Positions 23,064 to 32,246 of a stretch of 50,934 nucleotides of DNA are shown one piece after another; the first letter of the stretch is position 1; the number at the start of each line of letters is the position of its first letter. This stretch comes from a virus. The translations under genes were made by a program, and so were the position numbers. The notes under the pieces are model-generated. The model saw only the letters and a list, made by a program, of their open reading frames with translations. It had not been told where the DNA came from and did not search any database. The stretch spans positions 1-50,934 of the IMG/VR virus record IMGVR_UViG_3300030382_002670. One strand, written 5' to 3'.

Positions 23064-26000
23064 ATGCCTAAAGAAATAAAACAGATAACAAATTTCCATC
23101 AAGGCACTATAAATACACCTTCAGCTGAGACTGTTCCAGATGATGCTAATGTAGAATCTTGGAATGTAAATCCAATGGCTCAAGATGGCACATTATTCCC
23201 ATTGAAGAAAGAAAAGGATTTATTCGTAAATGCAATTGGTAATGATGAAGCGGACGTAGAAGGAATTACACGAAATGCAATCATTGAATATCTAGATGTT
23301 CAAACTCATAAAATTGAGCATATAGGATATTCTCAGAGACAAGGGAAGATATTAGTTATTACAGGTGCTGATGCTCCTGCAAGAGCTACGGCTATGATAG
23401 ATATGGGTATGGTTTCTTGGCCTAATCATGCAGATTGTACGTTTGAAAATAATAATACTGAGGTCCATATAGGATTGGGCAATTATGCTTCTAAATGGAT
23501 TGGCAAAATATCACATACGCAATTTGGTTCTGAGGTTCCTACTGGTCTTCAGATTGAAGATGCTGAACTAATTAAGCCAGGGACATTTGGCGATATATAC
23601 AAATGCGTTACTGTTGGAGACTATCACTATGGAATCAGTTATAAAGGTAATTATGTATATAAATTCAACCATACTACCAAAGGATATATAGGTAGGTCTT
23701 TAAAGAAATTTGATTCTACTCAAGGTATATGCTATAGAGATGCTGGTAGCCCAAATGATGGTGCTAAATTATGGGTTTATGAAGGTGGAACTAATAGTTT
23801 ACATGCATATGATGGAGTTGGTCTTGGCAGTTTATTTAAAATGAAAGTATGGGATGAGTCAGATGGAGTCCCATTACATGAAAATACTAGTGATATATAT
23901 TCTGGACCTGGGAAACTATTCTTTCTTAGAGGTATGGATGATGAACCTGTAATAGATATGGAAAATTCATCTGCCACTGACATTGCTACTTCAGGCAGTA
24001 GTTATAATGAAACTATGAAATTCATGGGAGGTTTAAATAAATCAGAAGGCAGTACGATTAAAATGTCTAAATTCTTATGGAGGATTTCTGTTCCTGCAGA
24101 TGGTAGTATTGATAAGATAGCAACAAATGTCACTCCTTTTATAGGAGAGAAATTTATACAAGATGATGCTCCTGAAGCTGATTCAATCCCATATCATTAT
24201 GCTGCTGATGGTTTAACTGGAACAGCTGAATGGGCGGATGAGCCTGATAATTTAATATCTCCACCTCCTTCTCAAATACACGGAATATTTAAAGATGGTT
24301 TATATGAGCATGAGCCAAATGGCGATGGAACTGATGATAATTGGGAACATATAAGTACAAAACCATTAAGCCCTAATTCTCTCGGAATAGAAATGACTGG
24401 TAGTTCATTTTCTGGTGGGCATGAAAAAGCTTGGCTAACAAATAGTTCAAATAGTACTATTACTAATGGAGGTGTAGCTGGTGAAGAATTAGTACAAAAG
24501 ATTGGTTTGACAGCAGAAACAACTAATAATCCTCCTGGTACATCTAGGCATGTAAGTTGTGTATATGAAGACTGGGGAAATATAACTGGAGGTGGTACTC
24601 CACCTCAAAGAGTTCTCATGGAATTTCCTTTATTTGGCGATATTTGGGAAGATGCTGAAGACCAACAAAGATTAAGCATGGCTGGAAAATATTATCTTAT
24701 AGAAGGTTATATAAAGATTGAGGGTACTACATCTAATGGTACTGTTTTAGATGGGGGAGGAGCAGGTACTACTTCTGAATTATGTTATGAGTCAAATGGA
24801 ATGGTAACTGTAGTGGCTAATACTACTGGAGCTGGTGCTAAAATGTCTGAAAAGCTAGAGATATTAGATGGTTGCACTTCTGTAGATATGGATTATCAAT
24901 TTAATGGTAGTTATAACTCTTTTCGAACATGTGAATGGGGTATTTTTTCCAATTTAACTGGATGGCCTAGAATTGTAGGATATGATGGTGCTGGTGATGT
25001 GTTTAGTACTACACCTCAAGATGGTACTGCTGAGCGAGGAGCTCCATTTAAAAACTACAATATTAATGGAACTATTGTAGATAATAGTGATAGACCTTTA
25101 TATACTAATGATGGAAAATGGACTGATGATGGAACAGCTCAAGGAGCTCCAGAATGGAGAAAAGTTTCCTTTATACATAAAATGTTGCCATTTGCAGAAG
25201 AAGGTTCACCTGACCTTAGCGCTGGAACACTTTCATTTATGTTTACAGATTTGATAGGAGATGATAACAATGTACATACCTATGGAGATGGAACTACTAC
25301 TGAAACTTTTAAATCCAATGATGGAAACGCTGTCTCAGGGAAAGAACTTAAAATAAGTATTGGCGGATTATCTGTAAAAAGAATGTGGGGATATGAGTCA
25401 AATTATATTTCAAAGCCTGTATTTGACTATAAGAATAATTTAGTATTTTATATGGATACTAAGAATACAGGTGTAGGTACTAGTTCGCAATCAATAAAAC
25501 ATAGAATAATGGCAGCTAGATTAGATAGGGATAAAAATGGTTCTGCTACTACTCCAGGGGGCCCAACAACTATAGCAAACCAAGGTGATGCTACTGATGA
25601 GAATTTCGGAGCTTTTGAAGTTAATGGTCCTGGTGTTTTAGCTTTACACCCTACTGAGAATACTTTATATTTCGCTGAAGATGATTATGGAATACGTAGT
25701 TTTAATTATGTGAATAATGGTTCTGTATCGCAATATGATAAAACTGATTTATTTGAAATGGATACAACAGGTGATGCATATTTAGGACTAGACTATGGTG
25801 AGTTCATTGGAAGTACAATGAGCACAATTAATATTGAAAAATTATATCCAGATGAATTAGATGACCCATTTGTTCTTGCTGGAAGTGCTCAAGGTATAGT
25901 CAGGACTGGACAAATATGGCCACATCAATTTAGTGGTTTATGGCCTTCTCATAAATATACTCATGCTAATTTAAGTAGAGATATTTTGGCATTACCTTCA

Positions 26001-29000
26001 TTAATGTGGGTAGATACAAATATGCCTGAAGGAGCTACTATAAATGTAGGTGAATTTGGCCTAAATGGGACAGATTCACTCCCAGCAGGTTGGGGTGCGA
26101 AAAGTGCATTTAGCTCTTGGAGGATAGAAGGAACAGAAGATAGAAATTTCGGAGACCAAGTAAGAGATATTAGCTGGGAAATGAAATATCAATTATTTCA
26201 AGAAGGATGTAGTAAATTTATAGATAATAATACTGTTATAGGATATGGCCCAGGAGTGCATCAGCGATATACTGCAGCTCCTTCTGCTAGTTTGCAAAAT
26301 CTTTTAGATGTAGATTTTAATTTCTTTCAAGATATGTGTCCATGGTTATGGCATTATACCTATACTGATAATGGTGATAATATAAACGAACATGACCCAT
26401 TATGTCCTTGGGAAGATACTAATGCTAGTCCAGTTAAAAAATATGGGCAATTTAAAAACATGGTCTTTGATGGAATACTTCTCTATGATAATAATAGACA
26501 AATACTATTCCAAAGATTTGATAATGCTATTGGGACTAGAGATGAGTCAAATCATATTCAAAATGGATGTATTATGAGGGCAGCAAAACTTGACTTTTCT
26601 CACAGTTATTTTATGGCTGATGAAATACAGCCTTGGAAATATTGGAGACCTGGACAAATAGTTAATCCTGATGTGACCCATGGTACTCCTGGCACATTTC
26701 ATATATCTAGCCAAATTGATTGGGATAAAAAATTACGAGGGAAATCTGCTTATGTTAATCCAATAGATTCTTCTCTTGTTGTTCATATGCCTACATATGC
26801 TATAGACTCACCACATACAGGTTCTCCTTGGGGAGGCGCTCAAGTTACATTTAAGTATTTCGATGATGCTAGTGGTGTACCTACAAATATAAAATACTAT
26901 GGAATTGATATTTCAACTTTAAGTCCTGATGCCGACGATGAAAAGAATAATTTTGTAAAAAATACTACTGGATTATGGCCTTTAGAATATGAATGTTCTT
27001 CAATACTTAAGGGAGAAATAACTAAAAGTCAATATGTTTGGGCGGATGCAACAGTCCCATCTGACGAAGCACAAGCTACGGATACACCTATGACTTATAC
27101 TCGCAAAGCTGTTATATATAGGCCTTATAATAAGGCTTCGTATATATCAATACCTAAGGTATGCTTGACAGGAGTAGCGGATAGTGATGGTGCATGGATA
27201 GATGATGAAAATCCAGCTATAGACCCATATGATGCAGTAAGTTTTATCTTTCAATTAAATCCAGGTGGACAGTCAAATCAAAGAGCTATTAAAAATAAAT
27301 TAATACCTAATAAATTTATACTAAGTGATGAAGCTAGTTGGGCAGATAGAAAATATGAAATGCGAGATTCTAGTGGCACTTTACTCGATATGAGAAGTAT
27401 ATTATGGGGTTATGGTGTACTTGGTCCTGACTATCCTTTTGATTCAGCGAAATATGGAAATGTATTAAGGCCTGCTAATGGTGGTAAAGTATATACATTT
27501 AAAAGTCATCATAGAACAGGAAGATATGCGTCTGTTGAAGCTATAAGTAGATTTGCAGATGATGACTACCAAATGGAAGTATTTAATCGTCATGCTGATA
27601 ACGAAATAGATGGATATATGAAAATAACAGGTAGGTTTCCTACAAAGCAAACTAGTGAACTTAATCAATATGAAAATGGACTTCAGGAGTATAATCATGG
27701 AAATTATAACTTATCTCCAATTCTTACACCAGATGCACATTACATGGTAGGAACTTGGAGTGATGATATAACTCCAGAAGGAGGATGTTTAATTAAGGTA
27801 AATCCTCCTATATGGGGACCATATGATACTAAAGGAAGACCAAAAACATTTACTGAAAGTATTACTTTTAATACTACTTGGACTCATACTGGTCCTGCTG
27901 CTCATAATATAAATGATATCGAAACAACAGGTGGGAGTGGTTCTGGATTAACAGTTAGAATAAATTTCTTATCTTCTCCTACTCCTCCACATGGTCCAAC
28001 CAGTGGCTCTATTACTATAGTACAAGATGCAACAGCTACAGGAAAAAATTATGAAGTGGGAGATACTGTTACTTTATCTGGATTAAATACAGCTGCTAAT
28101 GCACAAGGTTTTACTGGTACATGGCAAAATACTCATACTATTACAATAGCTAGCCTAGAGCCTGATGGAGCAGCAGAAATGGAGGATTCTATTGGTGGAC
28201 AAATCATTTCATTGGGAGCTGTCCCTTGGGTGCCAAATCAAACACATAAGGATGCATTTACAGAAGGTGCTTTCACCCTTGATGATATGCCAAGCGCAGT
28301 AAATTGGCCTCCAACCACTGCAATCAGTTGGTCTACATCATATGGTGAATATCCTCAAGCATATGGGCTTGGAGATGCAAAATATTACAATAGGCATTTA
28401 AGAAAATTATCAAACGATTCCACATTTACTACAGGAACGCCATGGACATTTGGAACTGGATGGAGTCATAATACAAGCTTAGATAATGCTACAAGTGTAG
28501 CAGCGTCTGGATATTTAGAACAGACTATAAATGGGTTAAACGATGATATACCACTAGTGGCTAATGCTACATATACTATTAGATTTAAAGTAGTGGTAAA
28601 TGTTGGCACTGGACTAACCTTTTCATTAGGTGGTTCTGGTGATACTCCAGCACCTACTGGAATGAATAATGGTAATGAATATCAAGTCTTTGTTCATACA
28701 GTCAATGATACTGGCAATCTAAAGGTTGGTGCTAGTAGTAGTTGGGGTGGTTCTATTACTGATATAGAAGTGTATCAAGGGTATTATTTTTCAGATTATT
28801 ACACATCCAGTACATCTCACTATGGATTAATAATTCCAAATATTACAGAAAGAAACTTTTGTATGATAAGTAGACCAGCACCTACAGCTGAGACAGTAAG
28901 ATTTGATTATGGAGTGGATGGAGAATTAGGTCCTACTGTGTATTACGGACAACCTGAAGTAGAAGGCGCTACTTTAAAGATAGAACCTGCAGCTGCTGAG

Positions 29001-31145
29001 GCATTTGGAGGAGCTTGGGCACCTAATACATTTAAACATACTACACTAGGTGGAGTAACAGACTCTTTGAAAGATTGTGTAGTTAAGAATTATACTGATG
29101 GTTCTGAAGCTACGATAACAGCTGTAGATATTAGCGATACTAGTGGAAATGGTTATATAACCTTGACAGCTCCTTTATCTGGTGGTATAACTGATATATA
29201 TCATGAAGGAGATATGGTCAGGATTATGGTTCCTATGGGTCCACTTACTTCAGGAGCAAAAGCTAGATTTATGGATTGCTTTAGTTCAGAAGTTAATCAG
29301 GGAGAGCATTGGTTTTCTTATCCTTGTAATATTAAACTACCACATTTTAAACCAAATACAACTAGTGACGACGCAGTTGGAAACTTTTTAGAATTACCTA
29401 ATACTGGATTTCATTCTGTCATAGGTCCTCAAGCAGAACTAAATATCAAAACAACTGGAAATGGTTCAAATTCAATAAATAATGCAAAGTACTGGTATGC
29501 CGTATCATGGGTATATGATGGATATCAAGATGGTCCATTAGGAGCATTTAGTAATGATAACGAAGGATTATTATCAGATGGTACAGATATAGAGATTTCT
29601 TTGCAACTTGGAAATACAACTTCATTAAGTAAAAGAATTAGCGGGATTAAATTATGGAAAGCTTGGGCTGAAGGAAAGAATGGCGAGCCTTCTATTGCTA
29701 CTGCTCCAGAAGGATTATATAGATTAATTAAAGATGTGTCTTTAGAATCTTCTTTTGAAGTAGAAACCATCCCTACTTTTATCGGTATGGGCCCAATGAC
29801 TTCAGAGGATAGAACAGAAACCTTTATAGATAATGGTCCATTAGGAGGTTCATATGAATCAGTGACTGGTATTAGTCAAGTTATTGAAGACTTTAGAATG
29901 AATTATTCGTTATCTTGTCAATTAAATAACTCGTTATTTATTGCGGATTTAGAAAATTCCTACCTTGGATTAGAATCTTCTAATTATATAGCTAAATCTA
30001 TGCCTTATAAATTTAATCAATTTGACGTAACTAGAGATATATTAAGAATGCCATTTAAAGCTACTGCTATTGCAGCATTCCAAGGTAGAATATATGTGTT
30101 TGGTAAAAATAAGATGGCAAGAGTTGAGCCAAATACATTATTTATAGAAGATACATTTGACGGGGTAGGATGTCTTGGTCCTAATGCTGTTTTAGTTAAT
30201 GATTATGGTATGTTCTTTGCTGACCAAAATGGAATATATCTACACAATGGACAAATGCCAGAAGATATTAGTTATGTTATTAAGGATGGGATAGTTAGGG
30301 ATTTATCTGGTTCAGCATATTCTCCAGACTTAAACTTAAGAACTTGGAAAAATATGTTGAAAAGTCATCAATTTGGTTCGTCTACTTATGATACTGTATG
30401 TCTTGGATTTGATAAGGATAATAAATCTTTACTAGTATCTGCAGGGATTGGTCAATTGACAGATAGCACCTCTAGTGGCGACACACCATTGCATGGAGAA
30501 GTAGGTACTGGTGTACATACTCCAATATTACTTAGGTATTGTATTTTAAAGAAACGATGGGATATAGAGCATGCATTAGATGTTTCGTTGGAGGGTAATA
30601 CTAAATATGGGATTACTTCTATTTTTAATAACTATGACAATAAAACTGCATATTGGGTTGTTCTAGATAGTGCGTCAGAAAGACAGCCAAAAGAATTGCA
30701 AGGTAGTGAAGCAAATATAGCACTATATAAGAAAATGGCTTGGAAATCAAAAGATTTTCATATGGGAACACCTACATTAAATAAGATATTTAGTGAAATT
30801 GTTATAATTAGCAAGAAACTTGAAGCTGATGAAGGCTCAGAGCAATTATTAAAACAAAAAGTTTATGTTGAAGTATGGGTTGATGGAAAGAATTTAGGGA
30901 TTCTAAATGGAGCTACAGGTGGTGCAGCAGCTAATGAAACGGTTGCTGAAGATGGTGATGGGGTCTATATGACTCAGAAGATTAAAATTCCAGCTGCAAG
31001 CAAGAAAGGCAAACATATAGCAGTAAAAGTGTATACTGCTAATGCTATGTATGATAAAGATGATGCTGAAAACATACATAATGACTCTAAAGCTTGTATA
31101 ATAGAGTCTATAGGTATAAAATATAGACAATTGAGGACATCATAA
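23064..31145 (+). CDS. Giant tail nozzle-like structural protein (2693 aa)
   Basis: The N-terminus (ITNFHQGTINTPSAETVPD, then DDANVESWNV) and the C-terminal quarter (about 2330-2480: FNQFDVTRDILRMPFKATAI, QGRIYVFGKNKMARVEP, LVNDYGMFFADQNGIYLHNG) have the look of T7 gp12/P22 gp10-type nozzle or tail-tube-B beta-propeller repeats. The middle 2000 residues are beta-rich insertions; near 1620-1665 is GGSGSGLTVRI...YEVGDTVTLSG, a repeat typical of phage fibres, and around 1785-1900 a jelly-roll of carbohydrate-binding type (FGTGWSHNTSLDNATSVAAS, VANATYTIRFKVVV). Such large size is exceptional for this family. It may combine the nozzle with receptor-binding arms. Confidence 0.75.
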   Translation: MPKEIKQITNFHQGTINTPSAETVPDDANVESWNVNPMAQDGTLFPLKKEKDLFVNAIGNDEADVEGITRNAIIEYLDVQTHKIEHIGYSQRQGKILVITGADAPARATAMIDMGMVSWPNHADCTFENNNTEVHIGLGNYASKWIGKISHTQFGSEVPTGLQIEDAELIKPGTFGDIYKCVTVGDYHYGISYKGNYVYKFNHTTKGYIGRSLKKFDSTQGICYRDAGSPNDGAKLWVYEGGTNSLHAYDGVGLGSLFKMKVWDESDGVPLHENTSDIYSGPGKLFFLRGMDDEPVIDMENSSATDIATSGSSYNETMKFMGGLNKSEGSTIKMSKFLWRISVPADGSIDKIATNVTPFIGEKFIQDDAPEADSIPYHYAADGLTGTAEWADEPDNLISPPPSQIHGIFKDGLYEHEPNGDGTDDNWEHISTKPLSPNSLGIEMTGSSFSGGHEKAWLTNSSNSTITNGGVAGEELVQKIGLTAETTNNPPGTSRHVSCVYEDWGNITGGGTPPQRVLMEFPLFGDIWEDAEDQQRLSMAGKYYLIEGYIKIEGTTSNGTVLDGGGAGTTSELCYESNGMVTVVANTTGAGAKMSEKLEILDGCTSVDMDYQFNGSYNSFRTCEWGIFSNLTGWPRIVGYDGAGDVFSTTPQDGTAERGAPFKNYNINGTIVDNSDRPLYTNDGKWTDDGTAQGAPEWRKVSFIHKMLPFAEEGSPDLSAGTLSFMFTDLIGDDNNVHTYGDGTTTETFKSNDGNAVSGKELKISIGGLSVKRMWGYESNYISKPVFDYKNNLVFYMDTKNTGVGTSSQSIKHRIMAARLDRDKNGSATTPGGPTTIANQGDATDENFGAFEVNGPGVLALHPTENTLYFAEDDYGIRSFNYVNNGSVSQYDKTDLFEMDTTGDAYLGLDYGEFIGSTMSTINIEKLYPDELDDPFVLAGSAQGIVRTGQIWPHQFSGLWPSHKYTHANLSRDILALPSLMWVDTNMPEGATINVGEFGLNGTDSLPAGWGAKSAFSSWRIEGTEDRNFGDQVRDISWEMKYQLFQEGCSKFIDNNTVIGYGPGVHQRYTAAPSASLQNLLDVDFNFFQDMCPWLWHYTYTDNGDNINEHDPLCPWEDTNASPVKKYGQFKNMVFDGILLYDNNRQILFQRFDNAIGTRDESNHIQNGCIMRAAKLDFSHSYFMADEIQPWKYWRPGQIVNPDVTHGTPGTFHISSQIDWDKKLRGKSAYVNPIDSSLVVHMPTYAIDSPHTGSPWGGAQVTFKYFDDASGVPTNIKYYGIDISTLSPDADDEKNNFVKNTTGLWPLEYECSSILKGEITKSQYVWADATVPSDEAQATDTPMTYTRKAVIYRPYNKASYISIPKVCLTGVADSDGAWIDDENPAIDPYDAVSFIFQLNPGGQSNQRAIKNKLIPNKFILSDEASWADRKYEMRDSSGTLLDMRSILWGYGVLGPDYPFDSAKYGNVLRPANGGKVYTFKSHHRTGRYASVEAISRFADDDYQMEVFNRHADNEIDGYMKITGRFPTKQTSELNQYENGLQEYNHGNYNLSPILTPDAHYMVGTWSDDITPEGGCLIKVNPPIWGPYDTKGRPKTFTESITFNTTWTHTGPAAHNINDIETTGGSGSGLTVRINFLSSPTPPHGPTSGSITIVQDATATGKNYEVGDTVTLSGLNTAANAQGFTGTWQNTHTITIASLEPDGAAEMEDSIGGQIISLGAVPWVPNQTHKDAFTEGAFTLDDMPSAVNWPPTTAISWSTSYGEYPQAYGLGDAKYYNRHLRKLSNDSTFTTGTPWTFGTGWSHNTSLDNATSVAASGYLEQTINGLNDDIPLVANATYTIRFKVVVNVGTGLTFSLGGSGDTPAPTGMNNGNEYQVFVHTVNDTGNLKVGASSSWGGSITDIEVYQGYYFSDYYTSSTSHYGLIIPNITERNFCMISRPAPTAETVRFDYGVDGELGPTVYYGQPEVEGATLKIEPAAAEAFGGAWAPNTFKHTTLGGVTDSLKDCVVKNYTDGSEATITAVDISDTSGNGYITLTAPLSGGITDIYHEGDMVRIMVPMGPLTSGAKARFMDCFSSEVNQGEHWFSYPCNIKLPHFKPNTTSDDAVGNFLELPNTGFHSVIGPQAELNIKTTGNGSNSINNAKYWYAVSWVYDGYQDGPLGAFSNDNEGLLSDGTDIEISLQLGNTTSLSKRISGIKLWKAWAEGKNGEPSIATAPEGLYRLIKDVSLESSFEVETIPTFIGMGPMTSEDRTETFIDNGPLGGSYESVTGISQVIEDFRMNYSLSCQLNNSLFIADLENSYLGLESSNYIAKSMPYKFNQFDVTRDILRMPFKATAIAAFQGRIYVFGKNKMARVEPNTLFIEDTFDGVGCLGPNAVLVNDYGMFFADQNGIYLHNGQMPEDISYVIKDGIVRDLSGSAYSPDLNLRTWKNMLKSHQFGSSTYDTVCLGFDKDNKSLLVSAGIGQLTDSTSSGDTPLHGEVGTGVHTPILLRYCILKKRWDIEHALDVSLEGNTKYGITSIFNNYDNKTAYWVVLDSASERQPKELQGSEANIALYKKMAWKSKDFHMGTPTLNKIFSEIVIISKKLEADEGSEQLLKQKVYVEVWVDGKNLGILNGATGGAAANETVAEDGDGVYMTQKIKIPAASKKGKHIAVKVYTANAMYDKDDAENIHNDSKACIIESIGIKYRQLRTS

Positions 31146-31405
31146 TGGCAAAGTTAAAGTTAAAAAAAGCTTCTTTAGGTAAGATTAATGATGGGAATAT
31201 TGGTCAAGTTATTCGTAAAATATACGATGATATTAATGAACTTATAAATGAAGTTAATAATGAATTTGGCAACCTTAATACACAAAAAGGTAAAACAGGT
31301 AATATAAGAATTAAAAAAACAGATACAAATAGCTATAACTTAGAAGCGAAGACATCCGATGGATGGGCTTCTATACCATTAGCATTAAAGGACACGGAGG
31401 GTTAA
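31145..31405 (+). CDS. Small virion-type protein (86 aa)
   Basis: Overlaps the giant gene by one base (TAATG). It has a Lys-rich N-terminus (MAKLKLKKASLGKINDGN), a coiled stretch (IGQVIRKIYDDINELINEVN) and a C-terminal beta segment (SYNLEAKTSDGWASIP). Similar short proteins with a helical N-terminus and a 'dGW' end follow nozzle genes in other phages I know, but no named family can be given. Confidence 0.68.
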   Translation: MAKLKLKKASLGKINDGNIGQVIRKIYDDINELINEVNNEFGNLNTQKGKTGNIRIKKTDTNSYNLEAKTSDGWASIPLALKDTEG

Positions 31406-31406
31406 T

Positions 31407-32246
31407 ATGCCACTAGGAAAATGGTTAAGTACACAATTAGGAACACAATCTTTAAGCCATAAATTTGGTTATAATGCCGAGGGGGCTGATTACTCTATGA
31501 GCGGTCCATTAGGAGAAGCTATAGGTGGTTTAAGTGGAATGGCTGGAGATATGAGAAATCAAGGCATGGATATGCTTTCTGGTACTGGAGCTTGGTATGA
31601 CCAGCAAAGAAGAACTATGGAAGGCCAAACTATGAGTGCCGCTGAGAGACAATCACAGCAAATAGGTTCTCAAATGGCTTCAAGAGGTATGGGTGGAGGA
31701 GGACTTAGAGGTCTCCTTGACGCCTCTGTTAATTCAAATGCGATGGAAAGTTTAAGAGCTGGAGAATCTGCACTTGCCACTCAAGGTATGACAATGGGTT
31801 CTGCTATGATGGGTCAAGCTATAGGAGCGCAAGGTCAAGCTGGTGGATTAGCCGCAGGAGCTGAAGGTAGAGGTCTTCAAGCACAGATGTTTAGTGCTGA
31901 ACAAGCTAATCAACAAAATCAATTTCAACAAACTGCACAATATAATCAAGCTGCTGGTAATAGAGCTGCTAAAGGCTCATTTATGAACTCACTGTTAGGT
32001 GCTGTCGGTACAGCTGCTGGATTAGCTATGTCAGATAAAAATATAAAAGAAAATATCGACTTAGTCGGAGTATCTGATTCAGGAATTAATATATATGAAT
32101 TTGACTATAAAGACAAATCAAATGGAGAAGGTAGGTATAGAGGTGTAATGGCTCAAGAGGTTCCTGAAGCTAGTATAATGGGAGCGAAAGGTCATCTTCT
32201 TGTTGATTACTCTAAGGTCGATGTAGAATTTGAGAGGATTTCATAA
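31407..32246 (+). CDS. Ejection-type protein with S74-like C-terminal domain (279 aa)
   Basis: Residues 1-200 are Ala, Gly, Met, Gln and Ser rich (EGQTMSAAERQSQQIGSQMA, SRGMGGGGLRG), as in P22 gp7-type DNA ejection proteins and inner-core proteins. The C-terminal about 75 residues (MSDKNIKENIDLVGVSDSG, INIYEFDYKD, RYRGVMAQEVPEAS, LLVDYSKVDVEFERI) match the intramolecular chaperone (peptidase S74) type seen at the end of fibres and ejection proteins: S-D-x-x-x-K-E-N-I, F-x-Y, G-V-M-A-Q-E-V, V-D-Y. Such domains help trimerise and are sometimes cleaved off. No canonical catalytic Ser/Lys dyad is assigned by me. It begins the ejection-protein block. Confidence 0.72.
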   Translation: MPLGKWLSTQLGTQSLSHKFGYNAEGADYSMSGPLGEAIGGLSGMAGDMRNQGMDMLSGTGAWYDQQRRTMEGQTMSAAERQSQQIGSQMASRGMGGGGLRGLLDASVNSNAMESLRAGESALATQGMTMGSAMMGQAIGAQGQAGGLAAGAEGRGLQAQMFSAEQANQQNQFQQTAQYNQAAGNRAAKGSFMNSLLGAVGTAAGLAMSDKNIKENIDLVGVSDSGINIYEFDYKDKSNGEGRYRGVMAQEVPEASIMGAKGHLLVDYSKVDVEFERIS

